Below, one piece after another: positions 51,456 through 61,758 of a DNA stretch of 64,000 bases. Numbering within the stretch: position 1 is the stretch's first letter; each line of letters opens with the position of its first letter. Source of the stretch: JARRQB01 sp965368585. GTDB lineage: Bacteria; Pseudomonadota; Gammaproteobacteria; Chromatiales; Chromatiaceae. The notes beneath the pieces are model-generated. The model did no database searches and was not told the origin of the DNA. It saw nothing but the letters and a program-made list of their open reading frames with translations. Location of the stretch: NCBI GenBank assembly GCA_965368585.1, contig CBDUNM010000005.1, positions 1-64,000 of the forward strand. The letters run 5' to 3'. Both the position numbers and the translations under genes were made by a program.

Positions 51456-54101
51456 GTGCGAAAACCTGGCTTGATTTGGCGCTTTGACGCGTTATTCGCG
51501 TGCTTGTTCGTACTATCCCTCATGGTATTAAATCGTTCGTTCGCCGACACGAGTAACGACTCTCTGATCGATAATGGCGGATTTGAAAAAGGGCTTTACG
51601 GTGGCGTTGCGTCCCGCTGGGGCGACAACAGTGGTTGGGCCGACGTCGAGGTCGACTATGCGCGGGAAGACGATGGCACCAAGCGGGGCATGTCGCAACG
51701 CATTGCAGCGACCAAGTTTCGCAGTGGCGCAGTGCAGTTCGTGCAGCGCGGACTCCGGTTGGAAAGCGGTAACCGCTATCGGGTTGAAATCTGGATGCGC
51801 GGGAACTTGAGTTCGCCCGTTGAGATCCTGTTCCGAAAGCACGGAACACCCTATACCACGTATGCGTCGAAAGGATTTCGTGTCACGGGCGATTGGCATA
51901 GGTATGAGTTTACTTTTTCTCCAGGTGTTACCGACCTTGATGCTTTTTTTATGGTGCGTTTTACCAGCAATGGCACGCTTTGGATCGATGACGTCTCTGT
52001 CACTGATGTCACCGATGTCGCGGTTGCCGCCGCTGTTCGTAAGGGCAATTTGCTGAGAAACGGCAGTTTTGAGGTGGGTCTGGATCGATGGGGCGTACAG
52101 ATAAGGGAGACCGGCAGCTACCAGTATGAGATGCCCGTTTACCTCGCCGATAGTCGACCCGCCATCGACCAAACCAAGGTCGTTGATGGAAAGCAGGCGT
52201 TAAGAGTTGAGTTGCCGCCGCATTCCCGCATGGTGCTTACATCGCCGTATGTGCAAGCGGATCCGGGTAGAAGCTATCGTCTTTCCTTTTGGGCCACTTC
52301 GGATCGACCTAGATCGATCAGCGCAGCGCTAAGCGCGGGCTACTTCGGTCAGGAAGTGAATAGGTTAGTGAGTTTTTCGGTGGGGCCTAAGTGGCAGCGG
52401 TTCTCGTCCATCGTGAAGCTAAAACCTGCACCGGACGATGCATATCATATAATTCTGCAAACGGACGGGCAGGGTGTTTTGTGGCTCGATGGGATACAGT
52501 TGATGGACGAAGAGCACGCAGCCGATGTGTCGCTTGCCACTGCGGAGGTCGGTTTCGAACGTCAAGGCGTGCGGACCCTTTACCAACAAGGCGAGAAAAT
52601 AAATTTATCCGTCAATCTGAACGACAAGGCATGTGCAATCGATGGCTACCTCGTTGTTAAATCGGTTGATTTCCATGGTAGCGAACGAGAGTTAAGGCGC
52701 ACCAAGGCGAAAGATTGTTCGAACCAAGATGGGGGTTGGAAGCTGCATTTTCCGTCTGTCGTTCCCGGGTACTTTCGCTTGATTGCGCGACTGGAGGATT
52801 CCGCAGGCGTGGTGCTCGATCAGTCTGAAATGGCCATTGGCGTGTTGTCGGGGGTGCCTTCCGCCGCTTCGTTGCAGTCGCCTTTTGGTAGTCACGCAAG
52901 AATCAACGCGAGGAGTTTGGCCGACGCGAAGTTACTCGGCGTATCGTGGCTTCGAATGCATCCCCCCCACGGTACGAAGTGGTACGTCGTGGAGGCGGAG
53001 AAGGGGGTTTTCGAGTTCCATGACGAAGCCATGAGGCTTGCCAAAGCGCAAGGCTTTCAGATACTGGGTTTACTGGGCTCGACGCCGGATTGGGCGTCGA
53101 GCGCGCCGCGTAGGGACAAGGCCAATTATTGGGCCTATCCGTCCAAAAATCTAGAGGATTGGGGCCGGTATGTTTACAACACCGTCAAACATTTTCGCGG
53201 CAATATCGACCATTGGGAAATTTGGAATGAACCCGATAGCGACGGATTCTTCAAAATGCCCGACTACTCCGCTTACATTGGGAAGCCGGACCTTTACGTA
53301 AAACTTCTGGAGGTTGCCTATCGTGAGATTAAACGGGCGAACCCCCAGGCAACTGTCGTCGCCGGTGCGGGAACGGGACAGCCGCCAACCGGGTGGGCCG
53401 AAAAAATCTTTCGCAAAGGCGCTCTTGATTACTTCGACGTATTCTCCTATCACCGTTACACAGATGGGCGGCCGGGTGATGCCCTGGATACGCCGACCGG
53501 ATATTATCTGGATGAACTGCGGAATCTGATGCGCCAATATGGCGGTGACGTCAAGCCGATATGGGAAACTGAGAGTGGAGTCTGGTTTCCCGCTACCGGT
53601 TACAGCAATATTCAGCAGCCAACGCCCGGTTATCCCGTCACTCCACGTGAAGCTGCAGCTTACGTCGTTCGAAACTATCTGCACCTATTGGCAAACGGCG
53701 TTTCAAAGTGGTTTTATTACCATATGTTCGTCAGTCCGCGTATCGATCGAGCCGAAGCCAGCGGCTTTTTCGAATGGGATGGCTCGCCGCGACCCCTTGC
53801 GATCGCTTACGGACAATTGGCGCGAATGCTTTCTGATGCGCGCTTCGAGAAATCGATCAGCCTGCCCGAAGGTGTATCGGGTGTGAAGTTCGTGCGTCCT
53901 GGCTATTCACTCCTCGTGCTGTGGGCGAAGGGCTGGAGTACGATGAACGAGCGTGAGATCACGGTTGAAAGCGAGGATGATAGCGGTTCAACAGAGGTAT
54001 ATAACATTATGGGCGCGAAAATCTTGTCCGCAGATGCATCGAAAATGATCAAGATCCGCGTCGGAAATGAACCGATATATATTGTCTACGAAAAAAGATG
54101 A
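51456..54101 (+). CDS. Exported PslG-like glycoside hydrolase with carbohydrate-binding modules
   Basis: 881 residues from GTG at 51456; the longer frame upstream overlaps the methyltransferase gene. Signal peptide (FACLFVLSLMVLNRSFA), two jelly-roll modules (NGGFEKGLYGG to about 190; NGSFEVGLDRWG to about 350), a linker, then a clan GH-A barrel like GH39: general acid/base Glu592 in WEIWNEPDSD and probable nucleophile Glu706 in WETESGVWF. PslG cuts Psl in the periplasm and supports its production; this protein likely trims or releases the EPS. Confidence 0.87.
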   Translation: MRKPGLIWRFDALFACLFVLSLMVLNRSFADTSNDSLIDNGGFEKGLYGGVASRWGDNSGWADVEVDYAREDDGTKRGMSQRIAATKFRSGAVQFVQRGLRLESGNRYRVEIWMRGNLSSPVEILFRKHGTPYTTYASKGFRVTGDWHRYEFTFSPGVTDLDAFFMVRFTSNGTLWIDDVSVTDVTDVAVAAAVRKGNLLRNGSFEVGLDRWGVQIRETGSYQYEMPVYLADSRPAIDQTKVVDGKQALRVELPPHSRMVLTSPYVQADPGRSYRLSFWATSDRPRSISAALSAGYFGQEVNRLVSFSVGPKWQRFSSIVKLKPAPDDAYHIILQTDGQGVLWLDGIQLMDEEHAADVSLATAEVGFERQGVRTLYQQGEKINLSVNLNDKACAIDGYLVVKSVDFHGSERELRRTKAKDCSNQDGGWKLHFPSVVPGYFRLIARLEDSAGVVLDQSEMAIGVLSGVPSAASLQSPFGSHARINARSLADAKLLGVSWLRMHPPHGTKWYVVEAEKGVFEFHDEAMRLAKAQGFQILGLLGSTPDWASSAPRRDKANYWAYPSKNLEDWGRYVYNTVKHFRGNIDHWEIWNEPDSDGFFKMPDYSAYIGKPDLYVKLLEVAYREIKRANPQATVVAGAGTGQPPTGWAEKIFRKGALDYFDVFSYHRYTDGRPGDALDTPTGYYLDELRNLMRQYGGDVKPIWETESGVWFPATGYSNIQQPTPGYPVTPREAAAYVVRNYLHLLANGVSKWFYYHMFVSPRIDRAEASGFFEWDGSPRPLAIAYGQLARMLSDARFEKSISLPEGVSGVKFVRPGYSLLVLWAKGWSTMNEREITVESEDDSGSTEVYNIMGAKILSADASKMIKIRVGNEPIYIVYEKR

Positions 54102-54322
54102 CATCCTTGAACGTGCTGAAATGCTTCGGAACGCTGTTTGAAGTATCCAAGGACGATCCTGAAAATCTTATATCGACGAAAGGTTCAAATAGGACATTTT
54201 GTTTTTGTGCCAGATTGATCCACCCGTACTGCTGCCTTGGTTGTCGTCGTACCCGATCAATGAATTATTCGACGACTACGCGGAGTTTTCGCGCCCTCGC
54301 GACATTGGATACACGGATTCTT

Positions 54323-55096
54323 ATGCGACGTAGCATTGACGGCATGAAACACTTCGATGTAATCGGGGTGCCGGTTACAGCAATAGATAGGGTTGACGCG
54401 GCCGAACGGGTGATAGCGAATCTGAGGGCACGGATTGGCGGTTACATCTGTTTTACAAACGTACATACCGCAGTTGTGGCGCGTCGTCATCGAGATTATG
54501 CGCGTACTATCGACGGGGCTTATATGGCGTTGGCGGATGGCCGGCCGATCTACTGGATCGGCAGAGTCAAGCGTGTTCAGGGCGTCGGTCACGTACCGGG
54601 GCCGGACTTCATGTGGCAGATGTTGGCGAATCCGCCTAAAAAAGGTCTACGCCACTACTTGTATGGTGGGCGGCCCGAGGTACTGGAACGATTGGTGTCG
54701 CGCATTCAGCAGGAACTGCCGTCGGTCGCTTTGGTTGGTTGGGAGTCGCCGCCTTTTCGCAATCTAACGGATGAAGAAAAGCAGTCCGTGGTGCAAAGGA
54801 TTGAAGCGAGCGGTGCGGATATTGTCTGGGTGGGGCTGGGCGCGCCAAAGCAAGAGTTCTGGATGTCGGAGCACGCCGAACTATTGCGCCCGTCCTTGCT
54901 GATGGGTGTGGGTGCGGCTTTCGATTTTCATGCCGGGATGCTTAAGCGCGCGCCTTCTTGGATGCGGTCGCTGGGTCTGGAATGGTTACATCGCCTGATA
55001 ATGGAGCCGAAGCGTCTATGGCGTCGGTATTTGGTTACCAATGTATTGTTCGCTTGGTATCTGCTCGGTACGGGCACTCGTAGGAAAAGGCGCTGA
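54323..55096 (+). CDS. WecB/TagA/CpsF-family glycosyltransferase (GT26)
   Basis: 257 residues. GT26 features: FDVIGVPVTAIDRVDA, FTNVHTAVVARRH, YMALADGRPIYWIGR, the RHYLYGGRPEVLERL stretch, and IVWVGLGAPKQEFWM with GVGAAFDFHAGMLKRAP. It transfers HexNAc or mannose-type residues to the lipid-linked acceptor. The frame is open back to 54098, but those 75 residues have no homology I see; MRRSIDG at 54323 or MKHFDV at 54344 are the plausible starts. Bases 54102-54322 hold nothing else recognisable. Confidence 0.9.
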   Translation: MRRSIDGMKHFDVIGVPVTAIDRVDAAERVIANLRARIGGYICFTNVHTAVVARRHRDYARTIDGAYMALADGRPIYWIGRVKRVQGVGHVPGPDFMWQMLANPPKKGLRHYLYGGRPEVLERLVSRIQQELPSVALVGWESPPFRNLTDEEKQSVVQRIEASGADIVWVGLGAPKQEFWMSEHAELLRPSLLMGVGAAFDFHAGMLKRAPSWMRSLGLEWLHRLIMEPKRLWRRYLVTNVLFAWYLLGTGTRRKRR

Positions 55097-55211
55097 TTCC
55101 GTCCGCGCCCTGGATTTGCAAAGTGGGCTGAAGTCAGTAGTACGGGCAGGGCAGGCGGATTTTTTGACGATGGGTCGTGTGTGAATTAACGAAGATTTTC
55201 GGATTGACGAA

Positions 55212-56789
55212 ATGAATACGGATACAACAACTTCTCCTGCGCTGGCCGGTTCAATTGTGGTGATCGGGGCATTGGCGGTTGGGCTCGCTTTGCTATTTTA
55301 CGCAGCGTACGATGGCGTGTTGGATGCGTTCGACAAGTGGAGCCTCGATGAATACAGCTATGGCTACTTTATCCCTTTTCTAATTGCATTCTTTATTTGG
55401 CAGCGAAAGAACGAACTTGCTACAGAACCGTTTACTGGTTCATGGCTAGGCGTTTCCGTTGTTCTATTCGGCGTCATATGTTTGATATTCGGAGAACTGG
55501 CGACGCTCCACAGTATCATACAGTACGGTTTTGCGATTTCCGTGATGGGTATTGCGCTGTCCATGCTCGGTTGGAAGGCATTTAAATGGATTTCGATACC
55601 GTTGACGATGCTATTCTTCACCGTGCCGCTGCCGAATTTCTTATACAACAACTTATCGCAATCACTCCAGTTGATTTCGTCGGAGATCGGTGTTTGGGTG
55701 GTCATGCAGTTCGGAATTTCGGTTTTCCTTGAGGGCAACGTCATTGAGCTGGAATCGATGAAGCTCCAGGTTGCCGAGGCGTGTAGCGGTTTGCGGTACT
55801 TGTTTCCTCTCATGGCCGTCGGATTTATCGTCGCTTACATTTATCGCGCGCCAGTCTGGAAGCGGGTTACCATCTTTTTGTCGACAATCCCGATCACCGT
55901 CCTGATGAACAGCTTTCGAATCGGGATGATCGGAGTAACCGTGGATCATTGGGGCAAAGGGGCGGCCGAGGGATTTTTGCACGACTTCGAAGGCTGGGTC
56001 GTGTTCATGGCGTCGCTTGGCGTGCTGTTGGTCGAAATGTGGCTGTTGTCCTTCATTGGCGGCAAACGTAAACCCGTCTTGGCTAACTTGTATATAGAAT
56101 TGCCGGGTGCGCTGCCGGTGGATGCGCGGTTGCCACGACGATACATTCCCAAGCCGTTTTACGCCACTATGGGAATTCTGCTGGTAACAGCGTCGATCAG
56201 TTTCGTATTACCCAACCGCGCCGAGATTGTTCCGGAACGCGAACCCTTTGCAGATTTCCCGCTGCAAATCGACGAGTGGCGGGGTACTTCGGAGCGTTTG
56301 GAAAGCATTTATCTGGATGAGCTCAAACTGGACGACTATTTGATCGGGCAGTTCGCAAACCCGCAAGGGGATACGCTACAGGTATATATGGCTTATTACG
56401 GCTCGCAGCGCAAAGGCGCTTCCGTGCATTCGCCGCGTAGCTGTATTCCGGGTGGTGGATGGGAGATCCAATCGCTTGATCTGCGCTCCCTGGAGAACGT
56501 ACAAGTCAACGGTCAGCCATTAACCGTTAACCGGGTGCGCATTCAGTTGGGACAAAGGTCACAGTTGGTTTACTACTGGTTTCAGCAACGAGGCCGGGTA
56601 TTGACTAATGAATATGCAGTGAAGTGGTACATTTTCTGGGATGCTCTGACGCGCAAGCGAACTGACGGATCACTCGTGCGTTTAGTCACGTACGTGCCTC
56701 CCGGTGGGGATATCGCGGCAGCGGATGCTCGCCTTGCAGCTTTTGCACGCAAGCTGAACCCGTTGCTGACGCGCTATATTCCGGACTAG
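55212..56789 (+). CDS. Exosortase-EpsI fusion protein
   Basis: 525 residues. The N-terminal 300 form an eight-helix exosortase with catalytic Cys191 (VAEACSGLRYLFP), Arg236 (NSFRIGMIG) and His257 (LHDFEGWVVFM). After a further helix (MGILLVTASISFVLP) comes an EpsI domain (EWRGTSERLE...; MAYYGSQRKGASVHSPRSCIPGGGW). Exosortases cut PEP-CTERM-type signals in the inner membrane. The fused form is typical of the XrtD (VPLPA-type) group, but the subtype is not certain. No canonical sorting signal is encoded in the EPS locus itself. Confidence 0.92.
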   Translation: MNTDTTTSPALAGSIVVIGALAVGLALLFYAAYDGVLDAFDKWSLDEYSYGYFIPFLIAFFIWQRKNELATEPFTGSWLGVSVVLFGVICLIFGELATLHSIIQYGFAISVMGIALSMLGWKAFKWISIPLTMLFFTVPLPNFLYNNLSQSLQLISSEIGVWVVMQFGISVFLEGNVIELESMKLQVAEACSGLRYLFPLMAVGFIVAYIYRAPVWKRVTIFLSTIPITVLMNSFRIGMIGVTVDHWGKGAAEGFLHDFEGWVVFMASLGVLLVEMWLLSFIGGKRKPVLANLYIELPGALPVDARLPRRYIPKPFYATMGILLVTASISFVLPNRAEIVPEREPFADFPLQIDEWRGTSERLESIYLDELKLDDYLIGQFANPQGDTLQVYMAYYGSQRKGASVHSPRSCIPGGGWEIQSLDLRSLENVQVNGQPLTVNRVRIQLGQRSQLVYYWFQQRGRVLTNEYAVKWYIFWDALTRKRTDGSLVRLVTYVPPGGDIAAADARLAAFARKLNPLLTRYIPD

Positions 56790-56882
56790 TCGGAATACGC
56801 CCCGCTTCGCGCGGATGAAAAAATTGCCCCAGTTGGTTTTGACGGTGTCAAACCGTGCGCCGATGTTGCTTGGATCAGTTTT

Positions 56883-58418
56883 TTGACAAAGAAATCATCG
56901 AAGTCACTAACCGAGCGAGGTTTGTCAGCGTTATTCTGGAACTACTTGGGCATACTGGCGAAGATATTCTCGCAGCTGGTTGTCGGAATAATCCTCGCGA
57001 GAATATTGGGGCCTGACCCTTTCGGTGTATATGCGGCCATCCTGATAGTTACGGGCCTGGGGAGTATTCTGGTCGATATGGGCATGGGCCCGGCAGTTAT
57101 CCAGAAAAAGGAGTTGACCGAGCCCGAGATTCGATGGGTCTACACCCGGACTACAATGCTCGGTATCGTCGCTGCATCCTTACTGATGCTGTTTCGTGAG
57201 CAGATATCCGTGCTTTTACGAGATGAGCGCATCGATGATGTGTTATTCGGGGGTGCCATCTATCTGGTTTTTTTCGCTTTCGGTGTGGTTTCGCGCGCCC
57301 TTTTGGCGCGGCGACTCCATATGCGACTGATCCAGATTAATAATATAACCTCCTACCTCCTCGGATATTTGTGTGTAGGCGTCACTATGGCCGTACTCGG
57401 ATACGGCGTATGGAGCTTGATATTTGCATTGGTAGTTCAGTCCCTCGTATCAACTGCACTGTGCTATGCGAGCATCAGGCATAGTTTGATACCGGCCTTT
57501 CTTGTGGATGCAAACCAGATCAAAAGCTTCAGTCTACAGGTTTTGTTCACCAACATATCGAACTGGCTTATCGAAAACATCGATAACCTGGTCGTTGCTC
57601 GCGCATTTGGTTTGCGTGACTTGGGATTGTACTCCGTATCCTACAACCTCGTTCGAACACCGACGAACCACCTTATTACAACGATCCAGGGGGTGTTGTT
57701 TCCTATTGCGTCGAAATCGCAGGAGGAACATCAACTCGGATCGCTTCAGAAAGTTTATCTAGGACTCCTGGGCATAGTATTGTTTTTGGTCGCGCCGACA
57801 TTCGCAGGCCTAGCCAGCGTTTCCGACACGGTCGTTGCCGCTTTATACGGTTCGAAATGGGAGGGTGCGGGCGATGTGCTGGCGCCACTGGCGCTATCCA
57901 TGGTTGCGCATTCGGCTCTCGTGTGTTCCGTCATACTTTGGGGTAAAGGGCGTGTCGGGTTGGAATTGAAGGTGCAGTTGAGTATTGCGTGCTTATTACT
58001 CGGTGCGCTGGCATTGGCGTCAAACGTTTCGTTGAAGGCTGTGGCGTGGGCGGTCTGCGGGGTCTACTACGTACGCGCGTATTGGTTGAATGCCATAGTC
58101 GTAGAGGTGCTCGAGTTGCGTGCTTCCGCAGTGTTTATGACGTTGCGCGGAGCGCTTGTGGTTGCGGTGTTTTCGTATATCGTCCTGGGTGCCGTTGATC
58201 GATATTTGGCACTTGGAAGTATGGGCGCTTCTAAAAGATTGCCGCTGTTGATAATAGTGGGCTTGCTGTTGTTATATGGTTCCGTGTCGTTGTTGAGAAG
58301 GTTCATGTTATCTCAAGAAATGTTGTGGTTGCTGAAACTTATCATTAGTCGTGTGCCAGGCCGTTTACGCGGTATTGTTGAGCGTCTTATCCCGATCCAA
58401 GATCGTCGAAACTCGTGA
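56883..58418 (+). CDS. Wzx-type lipopolysaccharide/oligosaccharide flippase
   Basis: 511 residues, PST/MATE-like family with about 12-14 helices. Start region SALFWNYLGILAKIFSQLVVGIILARILGP and NISNWLIENIDNLVVARAFG are typical. It would flip the lipid-linked repeat unit to the periplasm for the Wzy-like protein. The start is TTG at 56883; no ATG lies near. It follows the exosortase gene by 93 bases. Confidence 0.92.
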   Translation: MTKKSSKSLTERGLSALFWNYLGILAKIFSQLVVGIILARILGPDPFGVYAAILIVTGLGSILVDMGMGPAVIQKKELTEPEIRWVYTRTTMLGIVAASLLMLFREQISVLLRDERIDDVLFGGAIYLVFFAFGVVSRALLARRLHMRLIQINNITSYLLGYLCVGVTMAVLGYGVWSLIFALVVQSLVSTALCYASIRHSLIPAFLVDANQIKSFSLQVLFTNISNWLIENIDNLVVARAFGLRDLGLYSVSYNLVRTPTNHLITTIQGVLFPIASKSQEEHQLGSLQKVYLGLLGIVLFLVAPTFAGLASVSDTVVAALYGSKWEGAGDVLAPLALSMVAHSALVCSVILWGKGRVGLELKVQLSIACLLLGALALASNVSLKAVAWAVCGVYYVRAYWLNAIVVEVLELRASAVFMTLRGALVVAVFSYIVLGAVDRYLALGSMGASKRLPLLIIVGLLLLYGSVSLLRRFMLSQEMLWLLKLIISRVPGRLRGIVERLIPIQDRRNS

Positions 58419-58547
58419 TGAATTGGCGTTCGTCGTTTACGTGCTCGTCGGCTTCCGTGCGCCGATATCGTGTCGACGTATTCATCGGATCAGGACGGAT
58501 TGCGAGTTTATCGAACCTTTGATTATTTCGATCCGGTAATAGGTTGT

Positions 58548-59771
58548 ATGAGAATTGCTGTCGCTGGTCCGATATCGATACGCGGACTACGTGGTTATCT
58601 AGAAGACCCAGAAAACGATATTCCTGTCGGCCACGAAGGTGCGCCGTTGCTGGGAACATTGATATCCGCTCTTATCGACAGGGGTCACGAGGTGTCGGCA
58701 TACACCTTGGATCGTGGTCTTGCGGCGCAGAACGCGCCCATCTTCAAGGCCAAAGGCCCCAATGGATTTCGTGTTTTCGCCGGTCCTTACAGATCGCACT
58801 CGTTCAGGTCCAATGGAAAACAGCTTGGCCGAATGGTCGATATGTTTCGACACGAGCGGCGTTCGCTCGAACAGATGATTGAAATCGATATGCCGGATAT
58901 CGTCCACGCTCACTGGACCTACGAATACGCATTAGCAGCAATAGCGTCTGACAGACCACACGTTGTTACGGCTCATGACGCGCCACTTCAGGTTCTGAGG
59001 TATATACCGAATCTGTATAGATTGGGCAGATATTTCATGGCGAGAAGCGTGTTTCGCCAGTCGCTATACGTAACGGCCGTGTCGCCGTATCTGCGAGATC
59101 AGGTGCAGAAATATACAAGCGCACCCATTGAAGTGATTGGGAATCCTGTACCCTACTTTGTGTTGCCCGGTACCGAGAGACACGCCTATCGTACGCCCGA
59201 CCCGGCGAATCTGATGTTTGGTATGGTACTTAGCGGATGGGGAAAGTTAAAGAATGCGAAATCTGGATTGAGAGCCTTTTCGTTGCTTCGTGGTAAGTAC
59301 AGGAATGCAAGGTTGTATTGCTACGGTTACGACTTTGGCGAGGGTGAGGTAGCGCATACTTGGGCGAAAGCTAAGGGGCTAGATGCGGGCGTAACGTTTG
59401 TTGGACCCACACCGCATAGAACCCTCCTCAGCAGGGTCGGAGAATTTGACTTACTGATACACCCGGCGTTGGAGGAGTCGTGTCCGTTGACGCTACTGGA
59501 AGCCATGGCGTTGGGCGTGCCAGTAGTGGGCGGAAAGCGCAGTGGAGGCGTGCCTTGGGTATTGGATCAGGGGAAGGCCGGAATGTTGACTGACGTGACC
59601 TCGCCGGAATCCATATCCCATGCGGTGGTAGAATTGCTTGATGGTTCGACACATCGCCGGATAGCGTCCACCGCGCGAGATCGTATTGAACGATTCTTTA
59701 CGCCGGAAGCGGTAGTCCGGCAGTATGAATCTGTTTATGAAAAGGCGCTCGCGAATCAACGGTTCAAATAG
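58548..59771 (+). CDS. Glycosyltransferase family 4
   Basis: 407 residues from ATG at 58548 (MRIAVAGPIS, AGG upstream); an earlier ATG at 58470 gives 26 residues without homology. GT-B fold: GAPLLGTLISALIDRGHEV, IVHAHWTYEYALAAI, MFGMVLSGWGKLKNAKSGL, and the donor motif HPALEESCPLTLLEAMALGVPVVGG with E-x7-E. Probable late step of repeat-unit synthesis. The next 187 bases hold no gene. Confidence 0.9.
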   Translation: MRIAVAGPISIRGLRGYLEDPENDIPVGHEGAPLLGTLISALIDRGHEVSAYTLDRGLAAQNAPIFKAKGPNGFRVFAGPYRSHSFRSNGKQLGRMVDMFRHERRSLEQMIEIDMPDIVHAHWTYEYALAAIASDRPHVVTAHDAPLQVLRYIPNLYRLGRYFMARSVFRQSLYVTAVSPYLRDQVQKYTSAPIEVIGNPVPYFVLPGTERHAYRTPDPANLMFGMVLSGWGKLKNAKSGLRAFSLLRGKYRNARLYCYGYDFGEGEVAHTWAKAKGLDAGVTFVGPTPHRTLLSRVGEFDLLIHPALEESCPLTLLEAMALGVPVVGGKRSGGVPWVLDQGKAGMLTDVTSPESISHAVVELLDGSTHRRIASTARDRIERFFTPEAVVRQYESVYEKALANQRFK

Positions 59772-59958
59772 ATATTGCCGATCTCGAACAGTTAAGTAAG
59801 AAAGGTTTATGCTTATCTTTGCATCCCAGTTCGTTTGCTGCGCTGTGCCTCGGTTTTCGAAATTCAGCAGATTCTCCGAATGCGACGTCCAAAGTATGAT
59901 TCTGGTGGTCCGTTCGCCGCTTTCAAGCCCTAACAATAGTTTATTGGAGTCGTAGGTA

Positions 59959-61608
59959 GTGGGAGGAATCGACGCCGCATTGCTGGTACCTACCATTGCG
60001 CTGGTAATCAGTATGGCATCCATTCCCTACGCAATACGTTGGGCGCCGCAGTTGGGAATGGTGGATGAGCCCGATCCGCGTAAGGTTCACGAAAGACCCG
60101 TGCCCCGGGTCGGTGGCGTAGGGATCGTGTTTGGCGCCTTGATCGCCCTGGTGATTGCGTTGCCATTCGATCGCCTGATGCAGGCTTATGTCGCGGGCAG
60201 CTTGGTGTTGTTCTTTTTCGGGACCTGGGATGACCGCGCCGAGCTCGGTCACTACGTCAAGTTCATCGGCCAATTCGTGGCCGTCGGATTGGTCGTATTT
60301 TACGGCGATCTGGTGGTCGTCAACTTTCCCTTTCTGGCGCCTCATCCGTTGCCGTACTGGATTGGCGCGCCGTTTACCTTTTTCGCGTTGGTGGGTGTCA
60401 TCAACGCGGTCAACCACTCCGACGGCCTGGACGGTTTGGCGGCGGGCGAGTCCTTGGTGAGTCTCTCGGTGGTCGCTTTTCTGTGCTACGACGCTGGCGG
60501 AAGCGATGCTTTGCTGTTGTGCTTGGCGGCGATCGGTGGGATTTTGGGGTTTCTGCGCTTCAATACGCACCCGGCGGCGGTGTTCATGGGCGACAGCGGA
60601 AGCCAGTTTATCGGGTTCACCCTCGGCTTTGCCGTGCTGCTGTTAACGCAGCGGGTAAATCCAGCGCTGAGCCCAGTATTACCGGCGCTGCTGTTGGGGT
60701 TGCCCGTGATCGATATTGTCGCGGTGTTTTATCTGCGCGTTTCCGGGGGGATGAACTGGTTTCGCGCAACGCGCAATCACATTCACCACCGCTTGCTCGA
60801 TCTGGGATTCTCCCACCAGGCGGCCGTGGTGATGATTTATTCCGTGCATGCGTTACTGGTGATAACAGCGATACTGTTTCCGTATTCCGGCGACGCCTTT
60901 TTGTTGCTTTGCTATCTGCTTGTCGCCACCGCGATCTTTGCCGTTTTGACGTGGGCGGAGCGAATGCATGCCGTGCGGATCGAAACCCTTTCCCAGATCG
61001 AACGGTTGTCTTCGGTCGTGGCGCGAGTTCGTCAGATCGTGAAGATCAGAAAGATGTCCAGGATGGTTGTCTGGAACAGTCTGCCGCTCTATCTGTTGAT
61101 CACCGGTTTCTTCAGCGGAGGGCCGGATTCGGATATCGCAATTGGCGCCGCAATCGTTTCTGTCGCCGCCGCCATCGGGCTGTTGCGCTTTACGGAACCG
61201 TCGGCGCTGCTGACCCGATTTCTCATCTATACGGCGATTGTATTTTGCGTCTATCTCTCGGCCGGGTACTCGCAAACGGCGAGCGGTAAGATCGTTGAGA
61301 TCACTTTCTTCGCTGCACTGGCGATCGCAATCGCATTCAGCTTGAAGCTGAAAGGTGCTGCCGAGTTTCGCACCACGCCCACCGATTATCTGGGCGTATT
61401 CGTCGTGTTGGTTTTTTCGCTGTTGCCTTTACCACTGGTGCAGGGGGTCAGTGTGATTGTTCTGGTCATCAAGGCAATGGTGTTGCTCTATGCTTCGGAG
61501 CTGATTCTAAGCGAAGTGGAAAATCGGCGATCGGTTTTGGAGTACGCCGTGTTCGTGGGGATGGCGGCAATTGGCGTGAGGGGTCTTTTTCAATTGGGCG
61601 CCTCTTGA
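59959..61608 (+). CDS. WecA/TagO-like undecaprenyl-phosphate sugar-1-phosphate transferase with extended C-terminus
   Basis: Starts the repeat unit by moving a HexNAc-1-phosphate to undecaprenyl phosphate. 549 residues, GTG start with GGAG. MraY/WecA motifs: DEPDPRKVHERPVPRVGG, GTWDDRAELG, NAVNHSDGLDGLAAG, FMGDSGSQFIG and RNHIHHRLLDLG. WecA is about 350 residues; here about 200 more, with five or six extra helices and no catalytic motif, follow. It is the only initiating transferase in the window. Confidence 0.92.
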   Translation: MGGIDAALLVPTIALVISMASIPYAIRWAPQLGMVDEPDPRKVHERPVPRVGGVGIVFGALIALVIALPFDRLMQAYVAGSLVLFFFGTWDDRAELGHYVKFIGQFVAVGLVVFYGDLVVVNFPFLAPHPLPYWIGAPFTFFALVGVINAVNHSDGLDGLAAGESLVSLSVVAFLCYDAGGSDALLLCLAAIGGILGFLRFNTHPAAVFMGDSGSQFIGFTLGFAVLLLTQRVNPALSPVLPALLLGLPVIDIVAVFYLRVSGGMNWFRATRNHIHHRLLDLGFSHQAAVVMIYSVHALLVITAILFPYSGDAFLLLCYLLVATAIFAVLTWAERMHAVRIETLSQIERLSSVVARVRQIVKIRKMSRMVVWNSLPLYLLITGFFSGGPDSDIAIGAAIVSVAAAIGLLRFTEPSALLTRFLIYTAIVFCVYLSAGYSQTASGKIVEITFFAALAIAIAFSLKLKGAAEFRTTPTDYLGVFVVLVFSLLPLPLVQGVSVIVLVIKAMVLLYASELILSEVENRRSVLEYAVFVGMAAIGVRGLFQLGAS

Positions 61609-61758
61609 CCTCATCCGATCTGATAAAGGCCGGCGCAGTGTGGCAGCGGCATATTTGTAACAGGTAACTCTTACGGTCCAGCAGGGGATTGAGTAGCATG
61701 CTGGCTGATGCGTACAAGTCGACTCAGGGCGAAGGATAAACACTAGGTGGGGCTTAAC

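Noticed and set aside
54098..54322. 75-residue extension of the GT26 protein, starting with an ATGA overlap
   Set aside because: The coupling is tempting, but the residues look random and GT26 proteins begin near MKHFDV.
61609..61758. Sigma-54 promoter before prsT (TGGCAG at about 61652)
   Set aside because: The GC element is not at the required distance; no TTGC follows at the -12 position.
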